This document shows positions 23,339-33,458 of a DNA stretch of 64,000 bases, piece after piece; positions within the stretch are counted from its first letter, which is position 1, and every line of letters starts with the position of its first letter. The position numbers and the translations under genes are program-made. The stretch is from Heterodera schachtii (Eukaryota; Nematoda; Chromadorea; Rhabditida; Heteroderidae), in the NCBI GenBank assembly GCA_023374025.1, contig SIJG01000044.1:749011-813010 (forward strand), written 5' to 3'. A model generated the notes under the pieces. It was not told the DNA's origin. It was given only the letters and a program-made list of their open reading frames with translations, and did not search any database.

Positions 23339-25515
23339 CTGATTGATGGCAGTGATTTTGCTGGGGTCGGGATGCGTCCGTTTTTGTCGATTATTTGTCC
23401 GAGATATTTAATTTCATCTTGGAAAAACGAACATTTTTCACGTTTGACGCGAAATCCCCATTCTTGAAATCGCGAGAACATCTTTTTCAAATGTTCAGAA
23501 TGTTCTTTTTGGCCTTTGCTAACGATGATAATATCGTCTAGGTAGGCGGTCGCGAAGTCAAAATCTGCCAACATTTGGTCCATTATCGACTGGAAAATGC
23601 CAGGAGCTGTTTTGATGCCAAAGGGAAGTCTTTTGACTTCATAATTTCCTCTATGGGTGGCAATGGCACACAGCTTTTTCGATGTTTCGTCCAGCTCCAC
23701 TTGAAGATACGCATCCCGGAGATCAATTTGTGAAAAGTATTGGCCTCCATTTAAGGTGGCGAAAATGTCTTCCGGTAATGGTAACGGGTGCTGGTGGTCT
23801 TTTAGCGCATTGTTGAGCCCCGTTGAATAGTCGATGCACAATCGAGCGCTACCGTCTGCCTTTTTGACGACCAGAATCGGTGCAGCCCATTCGGTGTGTT
23901 CAACTTTACCGATGACTCCCATTTTCTCCCAACGATCCAATTCTCCGTCAACTGCGTCTTTGGCGTTATACGGGACCGGACGGGCCTTTCTGTATATTGG
24001 CCGTGCGTCGGAGTTCAATTCAAGGTGCGCTTTGACCTTTGAGCAGAGTCCCAATTCGTTTTTAAAAACATTGGTGTACTCCTGCTTTAGCTGGTTGATT
24101 TGGTTTTCGGCGTCCGTGTTTGGCTTGCCGGCAGCTTTGCTGGATTTGATTGGGGCATTTTTGCCTCTCGTTTCTTCCCCTGCGCTGCAAAGATTGATCG
24201 GAGAGTTGATTTTGGCTTTGATGCCATCCAACAGTCCAAAAGCATCCATTGTTTGGACGCTCAACAGATTCATCGATCCCTTTTCGGCGACATAAAAATT
24301 TTCTTTAACTTTTACGCCTTGGAATTCGAAGTGTCCTTCTCCCTTTCCGATAAAGGATTTTTCTGTCCCGTCGAACATTCTGCCTCTTTCGGCACACTTC
24401 CAAATTTTTGGCTGCCCGATCAGTCGATAAGTTTCCTCATCGATGACATTGATCTCTGCTCCGGAGTCGAGAATAAACTTCACGATCCTTCGGTTCAGCA
24501 GAACCTTTATTATTAGAAGAGAAGCGTTGTTGATGGATTTGAGTGCCATTCCAATGCTAAGTGTTCCAACTTTCTTGGCTTTGATGTTTTTGCGACGCCA
24601 CTCTTGCACTTTTTCGCATTGGTTCTCCAAATGGCCGGTGTAGCGACATTTGGGACACTTAGCCGATTTGTGCGAGCATTCTCTGTGGGAGTGGTTCGTT
24701 TTCCCACATCTCCAACATTGAAGCTGAGTTGCGCTTGGTTGGCCTTGCTTGGATTGTGGCTTTGGTTTTTCCCTTCTTTGGTTTGGCTTTACTGCATTCA
24801 CCGTCTTTGATGACACCGAAGTTGCTTCGATCAATTTTGCCTCATGGATTGTCGACAAAAAATTGATGCAATCCTCGATTAGTTCATCGTATTTGACGGC
24901 GTCGCCATCCTTTGTAAGTTTGGCGAGAATGCGCTGCCGAAGAACTGCGTCTTTTGAAGACTTAAGCGCAGTAAGGAGCATTAGTCCTTTGAATTGTTCC
25001 TCGTTCAGTTTGTCAAACTGAAAATCTTTCAAAAATCGTTTGTGCCTGTTGAAAAATTGTTGAAATTCTTCGCCATCGTCTTTGGTGGCCATCAGACATG
25101 CAAATCGGTCCACAAATATTGATTGTGGTTTAGAAAACAGCTTTTCCAATTTTGCAATTGTCTCATCAAAATCGAAATCCGTCACCTTGGCCGGGAGAAC
25201 AAATTTGCTGTATTCGCTGAACGCGCTTTCAGACAATTTGTTCATCAGAGCCTTGACCTTTATGTCATCGGCTGCGTTCGGAGCGCACGAGTCAATTGCA
25301 AACGTGAATCGCTCCAGCCATTCGGTGATGCGATGCTTTTCGTCGCATTGTTCGAAAATTGCGACGTCCGGCATTGACGGAATTGTTTGAATGATTGCTG
25401 GATTTGGCTGATTGTTTCTTTGAACATTTATCAGCTGGTTGATTTGCGTCTGTTGCTGAGCAATTACGTCGATTAACTGCTGCAAATTTGGCTGAGCCGC
25501 GGCGGGTTGCGTCAT
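23287..25515 (-). CDS. retrotransposon Gag, protease and reverse transcriptase
   Basis: The 742-codon frame starts at an ATG after the leader. Residues 50-240 are a Gag-like helical region. Two CCHC zinc knuckles follow at 267-280 (CWRCGKTNHSHREC) and 287-300 (CPKCRYTGHLENQC), then an aspartic protease DSGA at 350-353, then RT from about 535 with LCIDYSTGLN, FSQIDLRDAYLQV, LPFGIKTAPGIFQ and the catalytic YLDD at 658-661. It ends early after LGQIIDKNGRIPTPAK because of the frameshift; the RT thumb continues in the next frame. Gag and Pol are in one frame without a -1 site, as in some gypsy elements. Confidence 0.93.
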   Translation of the reverse strand: MTQPAAAQPNLQQLIDVIAQQQTQINQLINVQRNNQPNPAIIQTIPSMPDVAIFEQCDEKHRITEWLERFTFAIDSCAPNAADDIKVKALMNKLSESAFSEYSKFVLPAKVTDFDFDETIAKLEKLFSKPQSIFVDRFACLMATKDDGEEFQQFFNRHKRFLKDFQFDKLNEEQFKGLMLLTALKSSKDAVLRQRILAKLTKDGDAVKYDELIEDCINFLSTIHEAKLIEATSVSSKTVNAVKPNQRREKPKPQSKQGQPSATQLQCWRCGKTNHSHRECSHKSAKCPKCRYTGHLENQCEKVQEWRRKNIKAKKVGTLSIGMALKSINNASLLIIKVLLNRRIVKFILDSGAEINVIDEETYRLIGQPKIWKCAERGRMFDGTEKSFIGKGEGHFEFQGVKVKENFYVAEKGSMNLLSVQTMDAFGLLDGIKAKINSPINLCSAGEETRGKNAPIKSSKAAGKPNTDAENQINQLKQEYTNVFKNELGLCSKVKAHLELNSDARPIYRKARPVPYNAKDAVDGELDRWEKMGVIGKVEHTEWAAPILVVKKADGSARLCIDYSTGLNNALKDHQHPLPLPEDIFATLNGGQYFSQIDLRDAYLQVELDETSKKLCAIATHRGNYEVKRLPFGIKTAPGIFQSIMDQMLADFDFATAYLDDIIIVSKGQKEHSEHLKKMFSRFQEWGFRVKREKCSFFQDEIKYLGQIIDKNGRIPTPAKSLPSIRCQNRRMFLHFGHIWEW

Positions 25516-25599
25516 TGTTTACGATTATTGTTTCGACCCGAAATCAATAAACGTTGAAGTATTGCACCAATCGGTGTCAATTTAATATTTTGCCAACCC

Positions 25600-25870
25600 G
25601 GCTATTGACGAATTTGGCGAGCCGACTCGGCTTTAGAAATGTTGAGCCGTCTCGGCTTTTAGAAGAAATGTCGAGCCGTCCCGGCTTTTGAAGAAGAGCA
25701 GTTTCTTTTGACTGCTTTAGAAGAAACTTTGCCGACCAGGCTTTTGACGACGAGCAGTTTCTTTGACTGCTTTTTTTGAAGAAATTTGCCGACTCGGCTT
25801 TAACAACAAAATTCACAGCCAATCCCGGCTTTACGGTGAATTTGTTCTGCCGTCTCGGCTTTTGCTTTAA
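25600..25870 (-). repeat. hairpin-forming AGCCGACTCGGCT repeats in the retrotransposon leader
   Basis: About seven spaced copies of a quasi-palindrome (forms GAGCCGACTCGGCTT, GAGCCGTCTCGGCTTT, GCCGTCCCGGCTTTT) lie between the primer-binding site and gag, separated by AGAAGAA / TTTGACTGC stretches. Each can fold into a short stem. A packaging or translation role is only a guess. Confidence 0.7.
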
Positions 25871-25930
25871 GTCCTAAAAGGTTCGATGCTCTTTTGTCTC
25901 ACCCGAAGATGTGTAGAGCAAAGTCCAATT

Positions 25931-25946
25931 TGTGTGACTGCGCCAA
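25931..25946 (-). other. primer-binding site
   Basis: Directly after the 5' LTR the sense strand reads TTGGCGCAGTCACAC. The second retrotransposon in the window has TTGGCGCAGTC at the same place (63353), which supports the call. The priming tRNA is not assigned. Confidence 0.75.
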
Positions 25947-25947
25947 T

Positions 25948-26181
25948 TGTTCGGTCCGAGGGGTCAAAGGAACACGATCAATAAATAAATGTTTATTGAC
26001 GAACAATAAATAAAAGTGAAGGACAATTTGGTCGGAGGAAAATGACAATTTGAAATGAATGAGGGAAAAGACAAGGAGGGAGGGAATGACAGTCTATTTA
26101 TGGGGAATGACAACAACAAAAAATGGCGGGGAATTTGAATAGGCAGATCGCCATAATATTTCAAATAGGCACATCCGAACA
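25948..26181 (-). repeat. 5' LTR
   Basis: See the element entry: no difference from the 3' LTR was found by eye. Confidence 0.95.
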
Positions 26182-26302
26182 ATTTTCAATTTTCATTCTG
26201 ACCCAATTCTTATATAGTGTATAAAATTCTTATTTATTTTTCTGTAAAAATGCGACAACAAGAACTCATATGAAAGCGAGAAAGGGAGATGAGCAGGGGG
26301 CA

Positions 26303-26755
26303 GGAAGGTTCGCCGACGCCGGTTTGCCGACAGACGATTCGCCGACAAGACGTTTCGCCGACAGACGATTCGCCGATAAAATGTGGGACAGAATGTTTTT
26401 AAATAAAATTGAAATAAATCATAAACTTTCTGGGAAACCCCCTTAATTAACATTCACTCGCGCTGACTTTATCCTTGACATATATATATCCATTTAAAGC
26501 ATACTTCTATAGTGCGAAGCGACGGTAAAAATAATAACCAATACATGAGTCCTCTAAAAAGACATATGTATTTCTTAAATTGATTAGTTTTCCAGAAGTT
26601 TCTGATTTATTTCAATTTTATTTAAAAACATTCTGTCCCACATTTTATCGGCGAATCGTCTGTCGGCGAAACGTCTTGTCGGCGAATCGTCCGTCGGCAA
26701 ACCGGCGTCGGCGAACCTTCCATCGGCGAGCCGGCGTCGGCAAATAGTCATGTAC
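26303..26755. mobile_element. GCCGAC-rich foldback element
   Basis: Left arm 26303-26425 (TTCGCCGACGCCGGTTTGCC ... CGATTCGCCGATAAAATG) is inverted at 26605-26730; the right arm extends further with more GGCGTCGGCGA units. It is absent from the matching position downstream of locus C, so it inserted after the B/C duplication. Short ORFs here come from the repeats. Confidence 0.8.
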
Positions 26756-26901
26756 CCGATGAGCAACATCCCTGGACATCATAACACCATCTAGATGAAG
26801 TTTGAAGAATTTTCATGCATCGGAATTTATCGAACAATAATAATGCCTAGGAATATGTGACCGATCAAACAAATCATCAGAAATTTACTCAATCTTCGGC
26901 T

Positions 26902-29239
26902 CTAACAGCCACATTGATTCTGGACGATGTAGATTTTGGCCCCATTTCCAATGTGGTAATCAGCCAAAGTACGGTCTTCACTAAGTACATATCCTGAAAC
27001 AAATTTCATTAAATGAAAAAAAAAGACTAATAAAATTAACTGACCGTCGAATATCAGTCTCAGCTGAATAATCGGAATGTGTTCAATGTCCTCAATTTTG
27101 GCCTTGATTTCCTTGATGGTTGTGTTGGGATCAACATTTAGGGTAATTATCTTGCCGGCCATTGTTTTTAAATCGATTTTCATTCCACTGCGATTCTGTC
27201 CAGGAAAAAAGGGATAATTCAATTTTTAAAAAATATTACAAAATGGCTTAAAAATCCACCCACTGTTGAATTTGGGTCTTCATTAATTTGTTTCTCAACT
27301 GGCATTGATGATTTCGTTCCTTGCCCAATTTCCTTCGGTCCATTTATTTGGGCTTCCAATTTGTCAATTCGGGTCAAAAGTTTAGCGAATTGGCCAATAC
27401 AAACTGAAAAATAGAGAGACGTGAAAATTTAATTGAAAATTAAATCTGAAAAATTGCCACCCGAAATTCCGATCCAAAATTTTAATTAATTTTGTTTGAA
27501 AAAACTTCCTGGATAAAACTAAAAATTTTTTAAAAATAAATCTGCAGAAAATAAGTTAAAATAGTTAAAATCCTGGAAACCATCACCTCGATATAATTAT
27601 CAAAGAAAGTTTTGCTAATTTATTTTCAAATTTACTGTATTTTCTGGCCAACTCTTTTTCCAATGCTTCATATTTGTCAAAGCACTTCTTCTGTTCATCC
27701 GCTAACTTTTGGGTGTGTCCAACCAAATCTTAAGCATTTTTATTTCAATAAATATACATTTGAATTAACACACTTTTGAAAAATAAATAATTCTCTCACC
27801 ATTTGCCATTTAAATTACATTTTTTAAAACTAATTCTTAAATATTTAATTTCCTATCATAATTTTCCATTACCGTCCTCCTTTTGCTGCTGTTCCATTTT
27901 GGCATCTTTCAATTTTTTGATCTCTTCCATCATTTCTTTTTGCTTCAATTCGGCTTTAAGTAGCCTCTAACAGAGAAAAAAGAATACATTTAAATTTCCG
28001 TTTAATTATTATTATTATCTTTATCGCGATATACTCCGAAATTAGGATGAAAAAATCCATTAAGAAACTGGATATCGTGTGCCAAAATTTGTCGGAAATC
28101 GGAATTTCGAGCCAAAAAACCATAAGAAAAAAGAAATAAAACTTTTTAAATAATTAACTCACATTTTCCAGCTCCAATTTGCTGAGGCCTTGGTGGTATT
28201 GTGCACTCACATTCTGTTGCTGATGAGCCGCAGAAGGCCCAGCCAATAACCAACGAGGAAATTCACAGGAAAACGGGTAACTTTTCTGAAATTTTGTCAT
28301 GGGACACTAAAATACGTCAACAAATCCGCTTAAATGTCTTTTTTTACGAAAATTACGGCCTTTTGGGTCCCCTAATTACGCGTTAGGGATTTTTGCGATT
28401 TTCCGTAATTTTAATCCGTAGCTGAAACTTTGTCTGGTGCCAAAAAATCTGTCTGTAATCGGAATTTCAACCCCAAAAAAAATATTAGAAAAAAAACAGT
28501 AATTGCCAAAATTTTTTAAATAATTAACTCACATTTCCCAGCTCCAATTTGGTGAGGTCTTGGTGGTATTGTGCACTCACATTCTGTTGCTGATGAGCCG
28601 CAGAAGGCCCAGCGATTCCTTCAGTTTGATCATTGCCGTTAATTACTTTGGCTGTGATGGAAACACTTTTTACCGAGAATCGAGATCAATGGAAAACCAC
28701 GGGACCGAGACCCAATCACCCTCGAGCCGAGGCGATTTAACAAAAAAATTCTTACACACTTAAAACAGAAAAAAATAGTTTTTTTTTTTTCTGAAAAATC
28801 TATTTTGAAGTGTTTCCCTAACTATTTTTTGCCTTTTTTTGTAATTTGTTTTAATTCGGCTATTAAAAATATTGATCTGACAAAAGTTGGGCGGAGAGCG
28901 ATTGAGACGAGATTCGACCTAACTTTTAGGCCCCTTTACACGACTTTTCGATGTCAACTGATTTTGTCATTGTTAAGCCATTTTTGCCATTTGTTTTTTG
29001 GCCAAAATTTCGATATTTTTGTCAAAATCTCTGTCTTTCCATATAAAAATTTATTTTCCAATACCTTTTCCGGTCGATTTGTTCTGGGGCCGCTTGAACA
29101 TTGCCACAGGGCTTAGATTTAAAGCTTCTTTGCCTTTTAATTTTTTAGATGGTGAATCATTGGGTTCTAATGGGTTTTTCATTTGCCAAATAAATTCAAA
29201 TTTGGCCAAAAGGAGGCAGAAAAAAAGGAGCAATTTCAT
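26902..29239 (-). CDS. locus B: secreted coiled-coil protein with C-terminal ubiquitin-like domain, seven exons
   Basis: Exons 29239-29065, 28651-28533, 27966-27873, 27728-27636, 27403-27264, 27195-27045, 26993-26902 join in frame to 287 aa. It starts with a signal peptide (MKLLLFFCLLLAKFEFIWQ), then a basic linker, a Gln-rich stretch (PSAAHQQQN), about 110 residues of coiled coil (RLLKAELKQKEMMEEIKKLK, DEQKKCFDKYEALEKELARK) and a 76-residue ubiquitin-like domain from MKIDLKTMAGKIITLNVDP to the very C-terminus. Lys6, 11, 27 and 29 equivalents are kept, Lys33, 48 and 63 are lost, and the end reads NQCGC in place of LRLRGG. It therefore cannot be conjugated like ubiquitin. Locus C is its inverted paralogue. 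A secreted parasitism effector is plausible but inferred. The exon 4 acceptor is CTTAAG. Confidence 0.85.
28070..28613 (-). repeat. partial duplication of exon 2 and its donor-side intron in locus B
   Basis: Segments 28070-28243 and 28440-28613 are copies. Both carry the second half of exon 2 (GPSAAHQQQNVSAQYHQ) with a GTGAGT donor. Only the upstream copy (in transcript order) keeps the first half and a CATCACAG acceptor; the other has no acceptor of its own at the same place and is probably skipped. Confidence 0.8.
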
Positions 29240-30087
29240 CTTTATTTTTATGAATATAAAATGAACAAAATGAGATATTATGTATAGGTATATATTAACT
29301 ATACATTTTTACGTGTCAATTATTGAAAATGTAAAAATACGTAAGCAAGAAAATGAAAAAAAAGAGTAAATCAATGGATTTATTTCTTCTCATCAATATT
29401 ATGCATAATAATAATATATACAGTTTATATTATTATATAAAAAAATAAAAATTTGACAGAAATAACATATTGAAAAAAGTAATGTAAGAAAACAACAAAA
29501 ACAAAATTATAATATTTAAAAAAAATTTTAAATACAAGCCTTTAAGTGAATAATTGGGTCCGGAGAGCCAAATTTGTGATTTATAGGCCCAAAACAGTAC
29601 CAGTCCTAAAATTACTGAATAAAAAGATGCTAATAAATAAACATGCTTTTGCCCTTAACTTATATTACTTTACGTTTATTGATTAATTTAATATATTTTT
29701 AAATTTACTGCCGGTTCCTAATTTTGTTTTTTTTTAAATTGGAAATATATTCAAAATATGGGTTTGACAGTTTCTAAAACTACACACTTAGAAATTCTGA
29801 GATATTATGATTTAGCAAGTAAAAAAAACGACACATGACGCGAAAATCTTTTAAGAAAAAGGGAGGGTTCCATTAATATGTAGTGCTGTTCGAGACCAAA
29901 AATTTCCCGAGACTCGAAACCGAGACTTGACCCCGAGACCGAAATTCCGAGACCGAGAGCCAAAAAGCCCGATAGTTTTTTCAAAAATTTTCTTCTTCAC
30001 TTAAAAATCGATTAAAACTTTTTTTTCTTTAAATTTAAAAATTCAATTTTTTTGAGGCTTTTCCTAACAAATTTTTGCTTTTTTGTT
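29240..30087. other. 5' flank of locus B, no gene seen
   Basis: 29240-29560 matches the region upstream of locus C (CAATTATTGAAAATGTAAAA, CATTGATTTATT), so promoter sequence was duplicated too. 29882-29975 has GAGACCGAGA/CTCGAAACC repeats starting TAGTGCTGTTCGAGACC, a single hAT-like end. Confidence 0.5.
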
Positions 30088-31055
30088 CATCCATGTATGC
30101 CCTTACATAAAATCTTAAATAGAATGTTATTATTTTTCCTAAAAAATTTAAAAAAAAAATGGTAAAATATTCACAAAATATGGGTTAAAGGAAAATCTCT
30201 TTTTAACTTTGATATAAGATTGATTGTCACCACTTTGTATTTTGTTGTCCATACTCTTGACTCTTCTCGCCCCGCCCCCCTTCTCATTAATCTGTTCCCC
30301 TCTCTTTTGTTCTATTCATTCTGATCGGGGGGGGGGGGGGGGGGTTGGGCCAAGTGCCAGTCCAATCCTTCCCTCCCCATCTGTTACATACGAATCGGGT
30401 GCCGCTCCTTTCCATCATTTACTCATTATGTAATTATGTGTGCACACCTTCGGAATAAAGGATATTATTCCAATATTGGGAATGGTAATGCAGACGGTAC
30501 AGATCATAGAACGGTTTTGGGGAAGAAACTACGGTAACCATATTCAAGAGCATGAAAATTTCTTTCATTTCGTTAACATCACCCCGTCTAACTGAGCTGA
30601 ATTTTTCCTGGCATCATGAAGGGCTGAGCTTTCGAGAAATTGGACAACGGTTGGGCTGATCAAAGGATGTGGTGAAGAAGATTTCTCACTTGCTGAATAA
30701 TAATGTTTTCAGAATTGTCATCCATGTATGCCCTTATATAAAATCTTAAATAGAATGTTATAAGCAAGCTATTGCCCTTAAATTATATTACTTTTCCTAA
30801 AATTTTTTTTTTTTAAATTGGGAAATAAATTCAAAATATGGGTTAAAGGAAAATCTCTTTTTAACTTTGATAGGGAGACCATAAAAATTTCTTTCATTTC
30901 ATTAACATCACAAGGTCTAACTGAGCTGAATTTTTCCTGGCATCATGAAGGGCTGAGCTTTCGAGAAATTGGACAACGGTTGGGCTGATCAAAGGATGTG
31001 GTGAAGAAGATTTCTCATTTGGTGAATCACATAATGTTTTCACAATTGTCATATA
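30088..31055 (+). pseudogene. tandemly duplicated Tc1/mariner-like transposase fragment
   Basis: Two units in the order X-Y-X-Y: X (CCATGTATGCCCTTA ... GGGTTAAAGGAAAATC) at 30088-30215 and 30720-30872, Y at 30551-30718 and 30880-31050. Y encodes a helix-turn-helix-like stretch (LSFREIGQRLG then stop, SKDVVKKISHLL) typical of the DNA-binding part of Tc1/mariner transposases. Both Y copies share the same TGA stop, so duplication came after inactivation. A 330-bp insert with poly-G and CT-rich sequence (30216-30548) lies in the first unit only. Confidence 0.55.
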
Positions 31056-31205
31056 TAGTTAAATTTATTCTCAATCAGTTGATGGGAAGTGTTAAAATTC
31101 ACGAGAAAATGTTTTTTTTAAATATTAATGGAAAAAATCTTTCATATTTTTTCTCAAAAATTTTCCTAAATTTGCTGCTATTACGCGAAACGTACGTTGA
31201 CGATG

Positions 31206-32111
31206 GGGCGGAGTCGTTATTTTAAAAAATCATCAATATGAAACTTTTTAAGGAAAAATTGCCTATAACTTTGCTTAAAACCAACCTAATTTTTAATTCT
31301 TGATATTATTCGATAGCCCTAAGTGTTCGCTATCAGTCTGCAAAATTTCAAAAAATTTTGTTAAGTTTCAAAAAAGTTATGACCAAAAGAATTCAAAAAC
31401 CTTGTTATTCAAACATTTTGGCAATAACTTTTTTTTAAACTTAACAAAAAATTTTTGAAAAGTTGCAGGCTATTAGATAGGCTCCCGGATAATCCGTCAG
31501 TGGACAAACCGTCAGTGGTCAATCCGTCAGTGGACAATCCGTCAGTAAGTAGACAATCCGTCAGTGGACAATCCGTCAGTAAGTAATTCATAAGCAAATT
31601 TATTTTTAAAACACCCAGATTTATTTGTAATCATGTGAAAAAAATCGCTAAAAAAGTGAATTAATAATTTATGTTATTTTATAAAAATTATGAAAAAATC
31701 ATTTTAAAAGAATTAAATGATAATTTCTTGAGATGGTCAATTAATGAATTATAAAGTAACTAGAAATGTTATGAATCTAGAAGAAATTACATTATTAAAT
31801 TTAACGATCATTTTCGCAAGATTTTTAATCATTGCTCAAAAAAAAATTTGCTGATGAATTGTCCACTGACGGATTACCCACTGACGGATTGTCCATTACA
31901 GACGGAGTGTCCTTCACTGACGGATTGACCACTGACGGATTGTCCACTGACGGATTGTCCGGACCCCATTAGATAACATTTAGAGCTATCGAATGATATC
32001 AAGGGTTAGCAATTTGGTTGCTTTAGAGTAAAGTTATAAGCAAAATTGTTTATTTTGATAGTTTTTTAAATAACGCACATAATGATGGTTTTTAAATAAC
32101 GACATAGCACC
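31206..32111. mobile_element. MULE-like element with a nested hAT
   Basis: Ends GGGCGGAGTCGTTATTTT / AAATAACGACATAGCACC, with a 10-bp near-exact duplication (GTTGACGATG at 31196-31205, GTTGAGGATG at 32112-32121). Terminal repeats of this kind (GGTGCTRGGTCGTT) and 8-10 bp duplications fit Mutator-like MITEs. Internal motif ATCATTCGATAGC is shared with 32973 and 56420. A hAT element is inserted inside it. Confidence 0.7.
31480..31967. mobile_element. non-autonomous hAT element with GTCAGTGGACAATCC repeats
   Basis: Ends GGCTCCCGGATAATCCGTC / GGATTGTCCGGACCCC, exact 8-bp duplication ATTAGATA (31472-31479, 31968-31975). Both ends carry CCGTCAGTGGACAAT tandem units in opposite orientation. It is nested in the MULE-like element, so it is younger. 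Confidence 0.88.
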
Positions 32112-32436
32112 GTTGAGGATGGGGAGTGTCCGGCTCTGTCACGGGTTCTGATGAACATTTTGAAGATTTTTTGGTGAACCTTGATAATGTGCGATTGCAA
32201 TAATTCCTTTATGACAATATGCTGTTAAAGCAAAAAATATTGAATATTTTTGGGCCATTTACAAGGCAATTGGGCGGTTGAGGCACGGAGAAATAAAATC
32301 AAAGTTTGAAAAATAAACATTAATTAGTTAATTCTTTTTTTTTTCAAATTTTAATTTTGGGTGCCTGAATTTTGCTTTTTTTTTCTTGCTCCTAATTATT
32401 AATTATATTTTCAAAATTTCAATTTCAATTTTTCAG
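32112..32436. other. spacer before the SPRY exon pseudogene
   Basis: Its last part (TTGCTCCTAATT ... TTTTTCAG) matches the end of the last intron of the SPRY gene, so intron sequence was copied with the exon. The remainder is unassigned. Confidence 0.4.
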
Positions 32437-32571
32437 GCTCTGTCAACTTTTCTGCCAATGCCTCTTCGGCCAAACTCTTTAAGTGTGTGCCGTAGTGTTG
32501 GCTTTAGTGACAAAATTGAAGCCAATTTTGTGCCCGTCTTCAAATACCCCAAAAGCTCCTATACAATTTGA
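32437..32571 (+). pseudogene. SPRY last-exon pseudogene
   Basis: After a TTTTTCAG acceptor the sequence matches the last exon of the SPRY gene at 1491-1618 (SVN.SANASS, then DKIEANF, FKYP). It differs by an in-frame TAG where the intact copy has Leu and by a one-base insertion just before DKIEANF. No other SPRY exons lie upstream. It is a dispersed fragment of a related gene. Confidence 0.75.
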
Positions 32572-32972
32572 TAAAAAAATCAATGACAGAATGCTTTTTT
32601 TAACTGACTTTTTTCTATACTTTTTTTTTTTGTTTAAAAGTAATTATTAAAAATTGAAATTTTTATATTTCCAAATTTGAGGACCCAAAAATGTCAAATT
32701 AGGGCCCTAAAATGTAGCCAAATTAAGGAAAGCGTATGTTTATGCAAAATAGAAATTAAAGGACACAATTAAACAAATAATAGACACGAAAAATTATGAA
32801 AAACAGAAAGAAACAAATAAAAAAATTAGCAAAAGCACCCGAAAAAGAAAGTGTGGGAAAGGCTTTTTTTGTTCAATGTTTCTTTTGGGCTCACAGCTTA
32901 AGCCCGTAAAAGCAGACCCTGGCGAAAGATTTATACTTTTTGACTAGCGGAAAAACAGAAAAAAACCCCGAT

Positions 32973-33368
32973 GGTACTATGACGTTACTCAAAGAACCAT
33001 CAAAATAAATTTTTTTTATATAACTACACTCAAAAGCAACCAAATTTTTAATTCTTAATATCATTCATAGCTCTAATTGTTTTCTATTATCTTGAAAAAT
33101 TTCAAAAAGTTTCGTTAAGTTTCCTGAAAGTTTGACCAAAAATGTACAATGAAAACTCGGTTTTTTGAGCTTCTCAGGTCGGTCATAACTTAATTTAAAT
33201 TTAACAAATTTTTTTGAAATTTTGGAATATAATAAAAAAAAAACATTTAGGGCTATCGAAAATATGAAGATTATAAAATTTGCTTCATTTTGGGTTAACA
33301 ATAAGTTATGGAATCATTTTCTGTCAAAAATTTTTATTTTGATGGTTTTTGAGTAACGACCCGGAACC
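32973..33368. mobile_element. MULE-like MITE
   Basis: Ends GGTACTATGACGTTACTCAA / complement-like TTGAGTAACGACCCGGAACC, with inner arms GAACCATCAAAATAAA. Flanking duplications ACCCCGAT (32965-32972) and ACACCGAT (33369-33376) match at 7 of 8 bases. The interior is inverted AT-rich sequence with the ATCATTCATAGCTC motif. It belongs to the group at 31206, 56420 and 63062. Confidence 0.72.
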
Positions 33369-33458
33369 ACACCGATCATACGAACAAATTCAGACAAATT
33401 TGGAAATATTCCGCCAATCACTGTTTAGGGGGACCCATTTCAATTCAGAGGAGAATGT

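Larger units (their letters stand above)
21023..26181 (-). mobile_element. Ty3/gypsy LTR retrotransposon, nearly complete and young
   Basis: Two 234-bp LTRs (21023-21256 and 25948-26181) read the same base for base as far as I can compare. Both start TGTTCGG and end CCGAACA in this orientation, with the 5-bp duplication ATTTT at 21018-21022 and 26182-26186. Read on the minus strand: 5' LTR, primer-binding site, a leader with hairpin repeats, gag-PR-RT, then RNase H-integrase, polypurine tract, 3' LTR. The PR-RT-RH-INT order defines Ty3/gypsy. It interrupts sequence that is continuous downstream of locus C, so it entered after the B/C duplication. One frameshift splits gag-pol. Confidence 0.95.

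Noticed and set aside
21169..25390. Many ORFs on the + strand and in other minus frames across the retrotransposon
   Set aside because: Shadows of the gag-pol frames; none has its own motif or start context.
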